From Thermoplasmata archaeon (GTDB lineage Archaea > Thermoplasmatota > Thermoplasmata > Lutacidiplasmatales > UBA184): DNA of 64,000 nt. The DNA lies in contig JAKIWI010000002.1 in the NCBI GenBank assembly GCA_022750115.1, forward strand, positions 4,268 to 68,267, given 5' to 3'. Position 1 is the stretch's first letter, and each line of letters begins with the position of its first letter. Below are positions 51,465 through 60,301 of the stretch, piece after piece. A program made the translations under genes and the position numbers. A model generated the notes under the pieces. The model had not been told where the DNA came from. It made no database searches and saw only the letters and a list, made by a program, of their open reading frames with translations.

Positions 51465-52368
51465 CCGGCGGCGGGGCGTAGGCGCAGGCCGATGCGGGGG
51501 CGGGGCACTGATTCGCGGCGGCGGGCTGAACGATCGCGTTCAGAAATAACCCGTACGGGAACGGCGGAGGGAACGCCGTCGTGGCGCCGAGGAACGCCCC
51601 CGCCTGGTCGAAGTACGACCGGATCGGGGTTTGACAGTTCGGGCCGCACGGGTCGCAAACCTCGGGGTTCGCGAGGTTCGCGCTCGGGTCGACCGCGAGC
51701 TCGGCGAGCTCGTGGCTCAGCGCAAGGGCGTAGAGGTCCGCCGGGTCGGAGACCGTCAGTCCCGTCCCCATCACGTTCACGAAGGCGTACGGGACCGCGG
51801 CGAGGCCGTGGTAGCCGAGCACACCGCGCCCCGGGTCGGCGTCCGTGTTCAACGGGCCGGGAGGGTTCAGGATGACGATCGCGGTCGTGGCCCCGTCGAG
51901 ATGCTGGGCGGCGACGACCGCGTTGACCCACTGCTGGACGGTCGCATCGTTGTAGACCCCTTTCGGGAGGGAGACGGGGACCTCGACCGTCGACGCCGTC
52001 ACGGACATCGTATTCGGTCCGTACTGGGCGGCGTAGCGGGTGATCTGGGCGACCGCGCCCCCGGCGAACTGGAGCGCGACGCCGAGGTCGGACGGCGAGA
52101 GGGCGAAACTGCGCGAGCCGACGGTGACGTTCAGTCGAAGGAACACCAGGGATCCGTTGAAGAGCGGAGCGACGGCCTTCGTGCCGGCGCTGGGAACGCC
52201 GGCGGGACCGAAGGCATCGCGAAGGACGAAGCGCAGGGACGGGTCGCTCCCCTCCAGGATCGAGCCGAACCCCTCCAGCGGCTCGACTGCGGGGACGATG
52301 TCGGGCCGGGTCCTCTGCAGGTGGTGGGCGACCTTGAGCGATCGCGTGGAACAGCTGCGGTCCGTCAT
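51433..52368 (-). CDS. uncharacterised protein with HExxE motif
   Basis: 311 residues with a soluble hydrophobic core and no signal peptide. The segment ALSHELAELAVDP (HELAE, 219-223) resembles the HExxE zinc-binding motif of some peptidases and is followed by a Cys cluster (CDPCGPNC). The C-terminus has another Cys pair. It overlaps the YkgJ-type gene. I do not recognise the family; whether it is a metallopeptidase is uncertain. Confidence 0.68.
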   Translation of the reverse strand: MTDRSCSTRSLKVAHHLQRTRPDIVPAVEPLEGFGSILEGSDPSLRFVLRDAFGPAGVPSAGTKAVAPLFNGSLVFLRLNVTVGSRSFALSPSDLGVALQFAGGAVAQITRYAAQYGPNTMSVTASTVEVPVSLPKGVYNDATVQQWVNAVVAAQHLDGATTAIVILNPPGPLNTDADPGRGVLGYHGLAAVPYAFVNVMGTGLTVSDPADLYALALSHELAELAVDPSANLANPEVCDPCGPNCQTPIRSYFDQAGAFLGATTAFPPPFPYGLFLNAIVQPAAANQCPAPASACAYAPPPDATPRPSRRG

Positions 52369-52446
52369 CCCCGACCTCCTTCTCGAATCCGAATCCGCAC
52401 CTTCGGGAACCGGAGCGTGGACCCGCGGGCGCCCAGTACTCCGAGC

Positions 52447-52794
52447 CTAGACGCGGTGCCGGCAGTGCTGCTGGATCCGGTCGGACAGCGCGGGGAACTG
52501 CCAGGGCCTGCCGAACTTCTCGAGTTCCGTGTGCCCGGACTTGTTGGACCAGTAGAACCAGTCGTCGCAGACGCCCTCGGACCGCTCGACGACCATCCCC
52601 GAGCTGCCGACCTGTCCGCTGCGGGCGAGGTGGTTGAGCGCGCGTTGGGTCTCGACGAGGATGTCCTCGCCCATGTGCTTCAGTCCAACCTTGTCGTAGA
52701 GCTCGTGGACGCACCACGGTTGCTCCGGGTGCGCGTTCAGGAACGCTTCGAGGTCGGTCATCAGCGGCGCGAGAGAGTCCGTGTCGTCCGCCAT
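52447..52794 (-). CDS. small winged-helix-like hypothetical protein
   Basis: 115 residues, MADDTDSLAP start at ATG 52794. Predicted helices 1-60 and a basic strand pair (LVETQRALNHLARSGQVG) suggest a winged helix. The C-terminal part is aromatic and His/Arg-rich. It lies 22 nt downstream of the MFS gene on the same strand, so it is probably a regulator of the ChrB-MFS set. No family is recognised. Confidence 0.65.
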   Translation of the reverse strand: MADDTDSLAPLMTDLEAFLNAHPEQPWCVHELYDKVGLKHMGEDILVETQRALNHLARSGQVGSSGMVVERSEGVCDDWFYWSNKSGHTELEKFGRPWQFPALSDRIQQHCRHRV

Positions 52795-52816
52795 GGGTCG
52801 CTGGAGCGGGGTCGGC

Positions 52817-54142
52817 CTACTTGAACGCTCTGGCGCTCGGGGGGCCCTCGGTCTCTGGCACGGGCGGCCCGCGCTCCTCCGGCGGGCGGAGGTGGCGGAA
52901 CCGCGCGTAGACGGCGGCATCGTAGGCGATCTTGAGGCCACCGGCGATCGCGAACGGGGCGCCGACCCAAGGTCCCCCCGCCGCGAGGAAGGCGCCCGCC
53001 ACCGGGGCGCCGAACGCCTGCGCGCTCCGGGCCGCGGTCGTGTACCCGGCCGCGGCGGCGCCATCCTCGGCGGGGACGACCGCTTGCGTGTAGGACTGAC
53101 GTGTCGGGACATCCATCTGCGAGAGGGAAGCCCGCGCAACCCACAGGGATGCCGCGACGAGGAACGACGGAGCGACGACCACGAGGATCAGGAAGACGTT
53201 GGAGGGAATATGGCTGAACACCATCGTATTCACCAGCCCGATGCGCCGGGCGATCGGCGCGGCCAGCACGAGGGATAGTCCGGCGGCGAGGTTGCTGAGA
53301 AAGAACACGACCCCGAGGGTGTCGATCGTGGGGTGAAACCGCGTCAGGAAGTAGTAGGCGACGAGGCCGTTGACGATGAGGCCCCCGGCGAACGCATCCA
53401 CGCCGAACAGGGCCGAGAGCGAGTAGACGATCGACCGCCCCGCGGGGGAGAGCGGGTTGGGACGCTCGGACCTCGCCCGCCGGTCGACGTCGTCCGAAAG
53501 GCCCCGGTAGAGCGGGATCAGTCCGACTCCGAGGAGCCCGTAGAACAGCAACGTCGCGTCGTGCGGACCGGCGGGGAGCCAAGCGGGCGTCGGGCCGGCC
53601 ACCGAGTTGAGCGGGCCCGCGACAAGAGCGCCCAGCGCCACCCCGACGTACCCGAGCAGGTTGTAGAGGGCGAACGTCCCCGTCCGCGACCGGGCCTCGG
53701 TCGTTCCCGCCAGCGCGGCTTGTTCGAGGGCTCCGAGCGGGCTCACGTCCGCCCCGCCCGCGACGATGCCCCCGAGCAGGAGGGCGGCGAGCAGGATCGC
53801 CGGATTCGCGATGTCGACCCAAAGGAGCGCCCCCCCGAACCCGAGGGCGATGGCCGAGAGGACGAACACCGAGCGGCGCCGCCAGCTCCGCTCGATCCGG
53901 GGAACCGCGATCGCCCACGCCGCCGCGCCCCCCAGGGCCGCACCGAGGGTCAGGCCGATGTCGAACGACGAGTAGCCGACCTGGGCGAGGTCGAGCGCGA
54001 TGACGATCGAAAGGGCGCCGGCGCCGAACCCGCGCGCCGCCCGCGTTGCCATCAAGAGGACGCGGTCGTGGAACTGAGCTGATCGAGCGAGTGGCGACGA
54101 CGCAGACGGAGGGAGCGACCCCTCGGACCGATTCACGGACAT
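52817..54142 (-). CDS. MFS transporter (ChrB-associated)
   Basis: 441 residues with 12 hydrophobic helices, a large central loop (~190-215, DDVDRRARSERPNP) and a late cytoplasmic tail. A charged GFGAG/RIERSWRRR loop is the motif A equivalent. It sits between ChrB-like and winged-helix genes, 55 nt after chrB. Export of a toxic anion is possible, but it is not of the ChrA fold. Confidence 0.87.
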   Translation of the reverse strand: MSVNRSEGSLPPSASSPLARSAQFHDRVLLMATRAARGFGAGALSIVIALDLAQVGYSSFDIGLTLGAALGGAAAWAIAVPRIERSWRRRSVFVLSAIALGFGGALLWVDIANPAILLAALLLGGIVAGGADVSPLGALEQAALAGTTEARSRTGTFALYNLLGYVGVALGALVAGPLNSVAGPTPAWLPAGPHDATLLFYGLLGVGLIPLYRGLSDDVDRRARSERPNPLSPAGRSIVYSLSALFGVDAFAGGLIVNGLVAYYFLTRFHPTIDTLGVVFFLSNLAAGLSLVLAAPIARRIGLVNTMVFSHIPSNVFLILVVVAPSFLVAASLWVARASLSQMDVPTRQSYTQAVVPAEDGAAAAGYTTAARSAQAFGAPVAGAFLAAGGPWVGAPFAIAGGLKIAYDAAVYARFRHLRPPEERGPPVPETEGPPSARAFK

Positions 54143-54197
54143 CGGGCGATTCGCGCTCCATTCGGCTCGAGAATGGGTGCGCCGGTTGGGAACGGCG

Positions 54198-54671
54198 CTA
54201 CGCCTTCCGACCGGGTTCCGTGGAAGCCGGCCGGCCGTCCTTCCGTCGCTGCGCGCAGTAGGCGTAGAGCGCGTCGTAGAGCGGGAACTGCAGGCGCTGG
54301 TTCTCGAAGTCGTCCTTCGCGATCGCTCGAAAGCCCGTCGCGGCGGCAACCAGGCCCGCCGCTTCGACCGCCTGTCCGGACCCTCCGTCGGCGACTCGGA
54401 CGATCTTGGCCAGCTCGAGCAGCGCGGGGTCCCGAAGTTGGTACTTCCGGATGAACGCGTCGAAGCTCACGTGTTCGGCTCCGTCGACGGTGGAGTGGTG
54501 CAGCTCCGCCCCGGGGGTATCAAACGGAGTCGCTCCCTCCGACTTCGCTACCTCCATCACTCGCTCGTTCGGCACATACAGGAACTCCGCGGAGGGGTCG
54601 ATGAAACGGCGGATCAGCCACGGGCATGCGATCCGGTCCACCATCGCTCGTTCTCGAGTCACCCACTTCAT
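54198..54671 (-). CDS. ChrB-like protein (chromate resistance ChrB C-terminal domain)
   Basis: 157 residues matching the ChrB C-terminal family: WVTRERAMVDRIACPWLIRR, FIDPSAEFLYVPNERV, SFDAFIRKYQ. In bacteria ChrB regulates or aids chromate efflux by ChrA. Here no ChrA is adjacent; an MFS carrier follows instead. Therefore the role could be different from chromate resistance. Starts at ATG 54671. Confidence 0.88.
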   Translation of the reverse strand: MKWVTRERAMVDRIACPWLIRRFIDPSAEFLYVPNERVMEVAKSEGATPFDTPGAELHHSTVDGAEHVSFDAFIRKYQLRDPALLELAKIVRVADGGSGQAVEAAGLVAAATGFRAIAKDDFENQRLQFPLYDALYAYCAQRRKDGRPASTEPGRKA

Positions 54672-54779
54672 CGACGGGCCCTCGGGAACCGCAGCTCGAG
54701 CGAACAGATGAGCGCGCGAGCGTGGCCGACCGAACTTCCCGAGGGGGAGGAGGCCGGCGGGTCGCAGTGCGGGACGCCG

Positions 54780-55466
54780 TTACCGAACCGGAACCGGCTC
54801 GTAACTGGCCGCCAACGTGCGATGCTCCAGGACGAGGAGGGCTTGGTCGAGGGCGATGACGTCGACGTACTGGGGGCCGATGAACCCGCCCGTCGGATGC
54901 ACGATGGAGTCGTTGACGAGGCCGAGGAGGACGGACTGGCTCAGGTTCGAGAAGTGCGCCACCCGGGGGATCTGAACGAGGGCTGCCTCGGGTGTGATGT
55001 CCGGGTCGAGCCCGCTCTGGGACTGCGAGACCAGCTCGAGGGGGACCGTGACGTTGGTGAGGCCGTACTCCGCGATGTACGCTTTCGTTTCGTTCAAGAG
55101 GGCCGGGTCGACCGGGCCGTACGGGACCTCGGAGGCGTTCCCGCTATAGGGCTGATAGTCGATCCCCGAAGGCCGAAGCCAAAACAGCGCGGGGTCGGTG
55201 ATGTTCTGGCCCAGGGTGATGTTCCCTCCGCTGGCCGTCGCCGGGGTCAGGTAGTGGGCGGCTTCCGTGAAGACGAACGGGTAGGCGAGGCCCGTCAGCA
55301 ACGTCAGCAGGACGACCGATGCGACGAGCGATCGGGCGCTGGGCCATCGGAACGGAGGGTCCGGCGCGAGCCCCGTGCCCACGGGCTCGACGCCACCACG
55401 GAGGTCCGGGGAGAGTTCCCGCGGCTCGCGCGGGGGCCGGCGGTGCCCGACGGTCCGGCCGCTCAT
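54780..55466 (-). CDS. kdpC: potassium-transporting ATPase subunit C
   Basis: 228 residues. One membrane helix (~48-70, LVASVVLLTLLTGLAYPFVF), an extracellular domain with NxT sequons, and the conserved SQSGLDPDITPEAA. KdpC stabilises the KdpA-KdpB complex. The start overlaps kdpB's stop by 4 nt. The 45-residue N-terminal tail is longer than in most KdpC proteins. Confidence 0.95.
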   Translation of the reverse strand: MSGRTVGHRRPPREPRELSPDLRGGVEPVGTGLAPDPPFRWPSARSLVASVVLLTLLTGLAYPFVFTEAAHYLTPATASGGNITLGQNITDPALFWLRPSGIDYQPYSGNASEVPYGPVDPALLNETKAYIAEYGLTNVTVPLELVSQSQSGLDPDITPEAALVQIPRVAHFSNLSQSVLLGLVNDSIVHPTGGFIGPQYVDVIALDQALLVLEHRTLAASYEPVPVR

Positions 55467-57544
55467 GGCGACCCCAGGCCGAGCCAGACGAGCAGGATGT
55501 AGAGGAGTTTGATCCCGATGAACGCGCTCACGAGGCCGCCGAGCCCGTAGAGGAGAAGGTTGCGGCGCAGCAGGTCGACCGCGGCCATCGGCCGGAACGA
55601 CGCACCGACGAGGGCGAGCGGGATCAGCATCGGGATCATCAACGCGTTGAACAGGAGGGTGGCGAGCACGGCCGTCTGCGGATTGCCGAGCTGCAGGACG
55701 TTCAGGAACACGAGCGTCGGGATCCCGATGAAGATCGCCGGGATCACGGCGAAATACTTCGCCACGTCGTTCGTGATCGAGAACGTCGTCAGCGCGCCTC
55801 GCGTGATCAGAAGCTGTTTGCCGATCGAGATCACGTCGATGATCTTGGTCGGGTCGCTATCGAGGTCGACCATGTTGCCCGCCTCCTTCGCGGCGGAGGT
55901 GCCGCTGTTCATGGCGAACCCGACGTCGGCGCGGGCGAGGGCGGGGGCGTCGTTCGTCCCGTCGCCGGTCATCGCCACGAGGCGCCCGTGGCTCTTCTCG
56001 ATCGCGACGAGGCGCAGCTTGGTCTCGGGTTTCGCCTCGGCGACGAACTCGTCGACGTTGCTCTCCCGGGCGATCGAGAGGGCGGTCAAGCGGTTGTCCC
56101 CGGTGCACATGATCGTGCGGATCCCCATCGTCTTCAGTTCCTGGAGCCGCTGGCCGATGCCGGGTTTGACGACGTCCTTCAGGATGACGAGCCCCATGAC
56201 CTGATTCTGGCGGGCGAGCGCGAGCGGCGTCATCCCCTTCAGGCTCGCCGCGTCGGCCGTCTTGCGGAGCTCCTCCGGGAAGCCGCCGGCGAGGGCCGAG
56301 ACGGCCGAAATCGACCCCTTCATCATCTCGGTCCCGTCCGGCAGCACGAGTCCGGACATCCGGCGGGCCGTCGAGAACGGGAGGATCTTGCACTCGTTCA
56401 CGTTCAGCTTCGGCGACCGCGTTCCCCGCAGCGTGGCGAGCCGGGCGATCGACCGACCTTCCGGCGTCTCGTCGAACAGCGAGGCGAGGAGCCCCGTCAG
56501 CTGGGCGGTCTCCGCGTCCACGCCCGGCGCGGCGACGAACTGGACCGCGAGGCGATTCCCGACCGTGATGGTGCCGGTCTTGTCGAGAATGAGGACGTCG
56601 AGGTCGCCCGCGGCCTCGATGGCCTTGCCGGACTTGCAGACGACGTTCGCCTTCGCGACCCGGGTGACCCCCGAGATCCCGACGGCCGACAGGAGCCCTC
56701 CGATCGTCGTCGGAACCAGACACACGAGCATGGCCACCAGGGTGGCCAGGTCGAGGGTTCCGATCCCCGTGTAGCCGAGCAGGTAGGCGAGCGTGACGAT
56801 GACGACCAGGAGTGCGAGCGTGAGCGCGTTGAGGACGAGCGTCAGCGCGATCTCGTTCGGGCTCTTGTCGCGGCTCGTCGCCTCCACGAGCTGGATCATC
56901 CGGTCGAGGAAGCTGGTCCCGGGTTCCGCCGTGATGCGGAGCTCGAGCGATCCGTCGAGGACCTTGCTGCCGCCGAGGACGCTCGTGCGGTCCCCCCCGC
57001 TCTCGCGGACGACCGCCGCCGACTCCCCCGTCATCATCGACTCGTCGATGAGGGCCCCCCCCTTCGCGACGTCCCCGTCGAGGGGGATCGTCTCCGCGGC
57101 GCGGACCTCGACCAGGTCGCCGCGATGCAGCTGGGTGGCCGCGACCCAGCGCCGCTTGCCGTCGGGAAGGATCTGGCGGGCGCGGAGCCCCGAGCGGACC
57201 TCCCGGAGACTGTCGGCCTGGGCCTTCGCCTGCGCCTCGGCGATCGCTTCGGCGAGGTTCGCGAACCAGACGGTCGCGAGCAGGATCAGCGTGACGTCAA
57301 TGTAGTAGGCCCGGTGGAAGCCGTGCCGGACGATGTCGGGGAAGATCGGCGGGTAGAGCGCGACGGCCGCGGTGAACATCGTGAAGATGTAGACGATGAA
57401 GATCACCGGGTTGCGGACCTGCTGGCGCGGGTCGAACTTCGCGATCGACCGGGTGAGGACGAGGCCGATGCGGGTGTGGCTCTCGCGCCGCACACTGACC
57501 GTCGCCCCGATGGCGTGCGGACGGGACACGGTGGCCCCGCTCAC
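55463..57544 (-). CDS. kdpB: potassium-transporting ATPase subunit B (P-type ATPase)
   Basis: About 693 residues. Catalytic ATPase: TGES in the A domain (MTGESAAV), phosphorylated Asp in DKTGT, GDGTNDAPAL hinge and about seven membrane helices. GTG 57544 overlaps the kdpA stop (GTGA); GTG 57529 (VSRPHAIGA) is an alternative. It powers K+ uptake with KdpA. The open frame continues upstream as a shadow of kdpA. Confidence 0.97.
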   Translation of the reverse strand: MSGATVSRPHAIGATVSVRRESHTRIGLVLTRSIAKFDPRQQVRNPVIFIVYIFTMFTAAVALYPPIFPDIVRHGFHRAYYIDVTLILLATVWFANLAEAIAEAQAKAQADSLREVRSGLRARQILPDGKRRWVAATQLHRGDLVEVRAAETIPLDGDVAKGGALIDESMMTGESAAVVRESGGDRTSVLGGSKVLDGSLELRITAEPGTSFLDRMIQLVEATSRDKSPNEIALTLVLNALTLALLVVIVTLAYLLGYTGIGTLDLATLVAMLVCLVPTTIGGLLSAVGISGVTRVAKANVVCKSGKAIEAAGDLDVLILDKTGTITVGNRLAVQFVAAPGVDAETAQLTGLLASLFDETPEGRSIARLATLRGTRSPKLNVNECKILPFSTARRMSGLVLPDGTEMMKGSISAVSALAGGFPEELRKTADAASLKGMTPLALARQNQVMGLVILKDVVKPGIGQRLQELKTMGIRTIMCTGDNRLTALSIARESNVDEFVAEAKPETKLRLVAIEKSHGRLVAMTGDGTNDAPALARADVGFAMNSGTSAAKEAGNMVDLDSDPTKIIDVISIGKQLLITRGALTTFSITNDVAKYFAVIPAIFIGIPTLVFLNVLQLGNPQTAVLATLLFNALMIPMLIPLALVGASFRPMAAVDLLRRNLLLYGLGGLVSAFIGIKLLYILLVWLGLGSP

Positions 57545-59226
57545 GGCCAGTTGACCCCCTGGGCCCACGGGCCCATGGCGAGGACCGGGAAGAACAGGAG
57601 TCCCGTGACGATGACGACGAACCCCACGAGGAACAGGGTGAACGTGACCGACGAGGTCCGTAGCGTGCCCGTGCTCGGGGGGATGGCCGGCTGGCGGGCG
57701 AGCGCGCCGCCGATCGCGAGCATCGCGACCATCGGCACGTAGCGGCCGAGCAGCATCACGAGCCCTCCGGCGACGTTGAAGTACTGCGTGTTGTCGTTGA
57801 TCGGACCCATCCCGCTCCCGTTGTTCGCCGACTCGCTCGTGAACTCGTAGAGCGCGATGGTGAACGCGTGCGACCCCGGCCCGGCCGCGACCTGTTCCAG
57901 GCCCCCGGCGACGGCGATCGCGAGGGGAACGAGGATCAGCAGAGGGTGGGACAACAGCGTGACGATCGCCCACTTGATCTGGTCTGGTCCGATCTTCTTC
58001 CCGAGGTACTCGGGGGTGCGCCCCACCATGAGGCCGCCGACGAAGATGGCGAGCAGGGCGTTGATGAGGAGCATCCCGAAGCCCGTGCCTTCCCCGCCGG
58101 GAGCGCACTGCAGGAACATTCCCCACAGCAGCACGGACTGGGCGCCCGGCGTCAGCGAGCCGAGCGACATCGACGTCGCACCAACGTTGCCGTAGACGCT
58201 GATCCCCTGGAACAGCACGGATTCGGAGATCGTGAACCGGGACTCGGCGCCCACTAGGTAGCCGTGCGACTGGGAGACGTTCAGTCCGGAGACGTAGGGG
58301 TTGGACGCCTCGAAGTAGAACAGAAGGAGCAGGGCGACGACGAAGAGTACGATGATCGCCCCGAGGTAGGGGTACGCCTCGTTCGGCCGGCGCACCATGC
58401 GCCCGAACATGAACGGCGGCGCGAACGTGAGCAGCATCATCATCACGATCTCGATCATGTTCGTGAACGCGGTCGGGTTCTGGAGCGGATGGCCGGCGTT
58501 GGCGGCGAAGTAGCCGCCACCGTTCGTCCCAATCATTTCGATCGAGTCCCAAGATGCGACGGGACCCGTCGGGATCAACTGGAACCCGCCGCCGAGCAGC
58601 GCGTTGTGCGCGCTCTGCGCGAGGGTCTCCGGCACTCCCGCGAAGAGCAGGACGAGGGCGCCGATCGCGGCGAGCGGGACGAGGAGGCGCGTGAGCGTCC
58701 GGACGATGTCGGACCAGAAGTTGCCGACCATTCCGTCCTTGCGGACGAAGCCGCGGATGAACGCGACGAGGACCGCGATCCCACTCGCGGCCGAGAGGAA
58801 CATGAGCGTCTGAAGGCCGAGCAGGGCGCTGAACAGCGAGGCCTGCGTCTCGGGGGCGTAGTGCTGGTAGTCCGTATTCGTCGTGAACGCGCTCGCGGTG
58901 TGGAACGCGAGGTCCCACGTCATCCCCGGAACGTGCCAGAAGTTGAGCGGCAGCTGGCCCTGGTAGAACAGGACGAGAAACACGAAGACGAGCGCAAGGG
59001 CGTTCGTCAGCACCAGGCAGCCAGCGTACTCCTTCCACCCCATCGGCCGGCGCGGGTCGACGCCGAGGATCCGGTAGATCGCCCGGTCGATCGGGTCGAA
59101 GACGGGGTCGACGACCGTTGGGCGGCCCTGGAACAGCCGGGACATGTACATCCCGAGCCAGCGGGCGAGCAGCAGCCCGAGCCCCAGAGTGAACAGCACG
59201 TCGGCGAGTGTGCTAGAGGCGAGCAT
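57541..59226 (-). CDS. kdpA: potassium-transporting ATPase subunit A
   Basis: 561 residues, ten-helix K+-binding subunit with four pore loops: TNTDYQHYAPE, GTNGGGYFAANA, YGNVGATSMS and SESANNGSG. No kdpF was found upstream. A 17-bp inverted repeat lies just before the start. No KdpD/KdpE genes are in the window, so regulation must be by another means. Confidence 0.97.
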   Translation of the reverse strand: MLASSTLADVLFTLGLGLLLARWLGMYMSRLFQGRPTVVDPVFDPIDRAIYRILGVDPRRPMGWKEYAGCLVLTNALALVFVFLVLFYQGQLPLNFWHVPGMTWDLAFHTASAFTTNTDYQHYAPETQASLFSALLGLQTLMFLSAASGIAVLVAFIRGFVRKDGMVGNFWSDIVRTLTRLLVPLAAIGALVLLFAGVPETLAQSAHNALLGGGFQLIPTGPVASWDSIEMIGTNGGGYFAANAGHPLQNPTAFTNMIEIVMMMLLTFAPPFMFGRMVRRPNEAYPYLGAIIVLFVVALLLLFYFEASNPYVSGLNVSQSHGYLVGAESRFTISESVLFQGISVYGNVGATSMSLGSLTPGAQSVLLWGMFLQCAPGGEGTGFGMLLINALLAIFVGGLMVGRTPEYLGKKIGPDQIKWAIVTLLSHPLLILVPLAIAVAGGLEQVAAGPGSHAFTIALYEFTSESANNGSGMGPINDNTQYFNVAGGLVMLLGRYVPMVAMLAIGGALARQPAIPPSTGTLRTSSVTFTLFLVGFVVIVTGLLFFPVLAMGPWAQGVNWP

Positions 59227-59244
59227 CGAAGCGGACTCCGCTGG

Positions 59245-59261
59245 CCGCGCCTAGGGCGCGG
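59245..59261. promoter_or_regulatory. inverted repeat before kdpA
   Basis: ccgcgcc-tag-ggcgcgg: perfect 7-bp arms with a 3-nt spacer, 19 nt upstream of the kdpA start. It could be a regulator site or a hairpin in the 5' leader. A TATA-like ggtttatcag (minus strand, near 59401-59410) further upstream would put it inside the transcript. Confidence 0.4.
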
Positions 59262-59513
59262 TCCCGAAGGGCCGGCGAGCCGCCGAGGAATCGAACGCGC
59301 CCCCGACCGAGGCGCGGGTCCAGACCGAACGAATTCGGGTCCGCAGGGCAGGGCAGCCTCCGGTCGTAACGCCTCGGGCGGGCGGACCCGGAATGCCGCT
59401 GATAAACCCATCGTTCGACGGCGCGTCCCGAGCTAGCATGGCGTCGCCCCGGGCCGTAGCCTCGTCGCGAGCGCGAGGGGCAACCTCCACCGTTCATCGC
59501 CGCCCGGAATCCC

Positions 59514-59753
59514 ATGTACCATAATGCCATGGTAATATTCGTGGCGGAATTCGAGGCGACGGTGCGCCGGGTAGGCGATTCGATCGGGATCATCATCCCG
59601 CACCGGATCGTCGAGCAGGTCCAGGCGCGGCCGGGTCAAACAGTCCGAATCGTCATCCCGGGCAAAGTGGACTGGTCCAAGATCTGGGGGCGACTCCCCA
59701 CCGAGGACTCGACCGGTGAGATGATTCGAACGGCGCGCTCCGAACGCGACTGA
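59514..59753 (+). CDS. SpoVT/AbrB-type antitoxin-like protein
   Basis: Up to 79 residues. FEATVRRVGDSIGIIIPHRIVEQVQARPGQTV is not quoted in full here: the key parts are VRRVGDSIGIIIP and a PGQTV turn, the swapped-hairpin fold of AbrB/VapB antitoxins. The true start may be ATG 59529 or GTG 59541, since the palindrome 59517-59534 overlaps the first codons. Its stop overlaps the PIN gene (TGATG), so it is the antitoxin of a VapBC pair. Confidence 0.8.
   Translation: MYHNAMVIFVAEFEATVRRVGDSIGIIIPHRIVEQVQARPGQTVRIVIPGKVDWSKIWGRLPTEDSTGEMIRTARSERD
59517..59534. promoter_or_regulatory. inverted repeat at the vapB-like start
   Basis: taccat-aatgcc-atggta: perfect 6-bp arms around a 6-nt spacer, lying over the putative start and promoter of the antitoxin gene. 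A natural autoregulatory operator for an AbrB-type protein. Confidence 0.5.
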
Positions 59754-60301
59754 TGTACTTTCTGGATAGCCACGCCATCCTCGAAATGGCGAAAGGGAAT
59801 CCGCGGTACCATCGGTTTCGATCCGAGCCGTCCGTGACGTCCCGGGCCCATCTCCTGGAGGTGTACTACATTCTCACACACCAGGGGCACGGGCCGCTCG
59901 CCGAGGCCTGCCTCGCATCGCTCGGCCCGCAGGCCACGGACCTTCCCCTCGACTCGATCCCGCAGGTCGCACGCTTCCGCCGGGGCCAGACGGGCGTCAC
60001 GGGCCACCGATTGTCCTACGCCGACGCCTTCGGGTACGTCTATGCGCGCGAGAACGGCGACACCCTGCTCACCGGAGCGCACGAGTTCGAGGGTAGCCGG
60101 ACCTCTGCTTCGTTCGGTGATCCCGACGGACCGGGCTCAGCACCAGCTCCCCGGAGGCTCCGATCGAGGACGCCTTGGAACGGTGGGGGTCGTGGAGGTC
60201 CCGAAGCGGGGACAGGGGTGCGCGACCGGAATCAATCTCGTGCGCGCGGCGGTTCGGAAAGCGGAAGGTTCGCGGGGATCGCGGCGGAAGAGTCGCCCTA
60301 G
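59753..60301 (+). CDS. PIN-domain toxin-like protein (VapC type)
   Basis: 182 residues. PIN domain ~1-114 with acids Asp5 (YFLDSHAIL), Glu36 (HLLEVYY) and Asp91 (SYADAFGYVYA); at the usual fourth acid the sequence is LTGAHEF, with Ala109. A typical VapC ends soon after; here ~65 more Gly/Arg/Pro-rich residues follow, unlike any PIN tail, so a frameshift or decay at the 3' end is possible. It starts one base within the antitoxin stop. Likely an RNase toxin. Confidence 0.75.
   Translation: MYFLDSHAILEMAKGNPRYHRFRSEPSVTSRAHLLEVYYILTHQGHGPLAEACLASLGPQATDLPLDSIPQVARFRRGQTGVTGHRLSYADAFGYVYARENGDTLLTGAHEFEGSRTSASFGDPDGPGSAPAPRRLRSRTPWNGGGRGGPEAGTGVRDRNQSRARGGSESGRFAGIAAEESP

Noticed and set aside
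57545-59038. Extended N-terminus for KdpB giving an 1191-residue protein
   Set aside because: The extra part is out-of-frame kdpA; KdpB similarity starts near the overlapping GTG.
59270-59300. T-arm-like gaatcgaacgc upstream of kdpA
   Set aside because: No matching T-stem, anticodon arm or acceptor pairing could be built on either strand.
59314-59450. Possible short protein upstream of kdpA (KdpF)
   Set aside because: No hydrophobic ~29-residue frame is present on the minus strand between 59227 and 59450.
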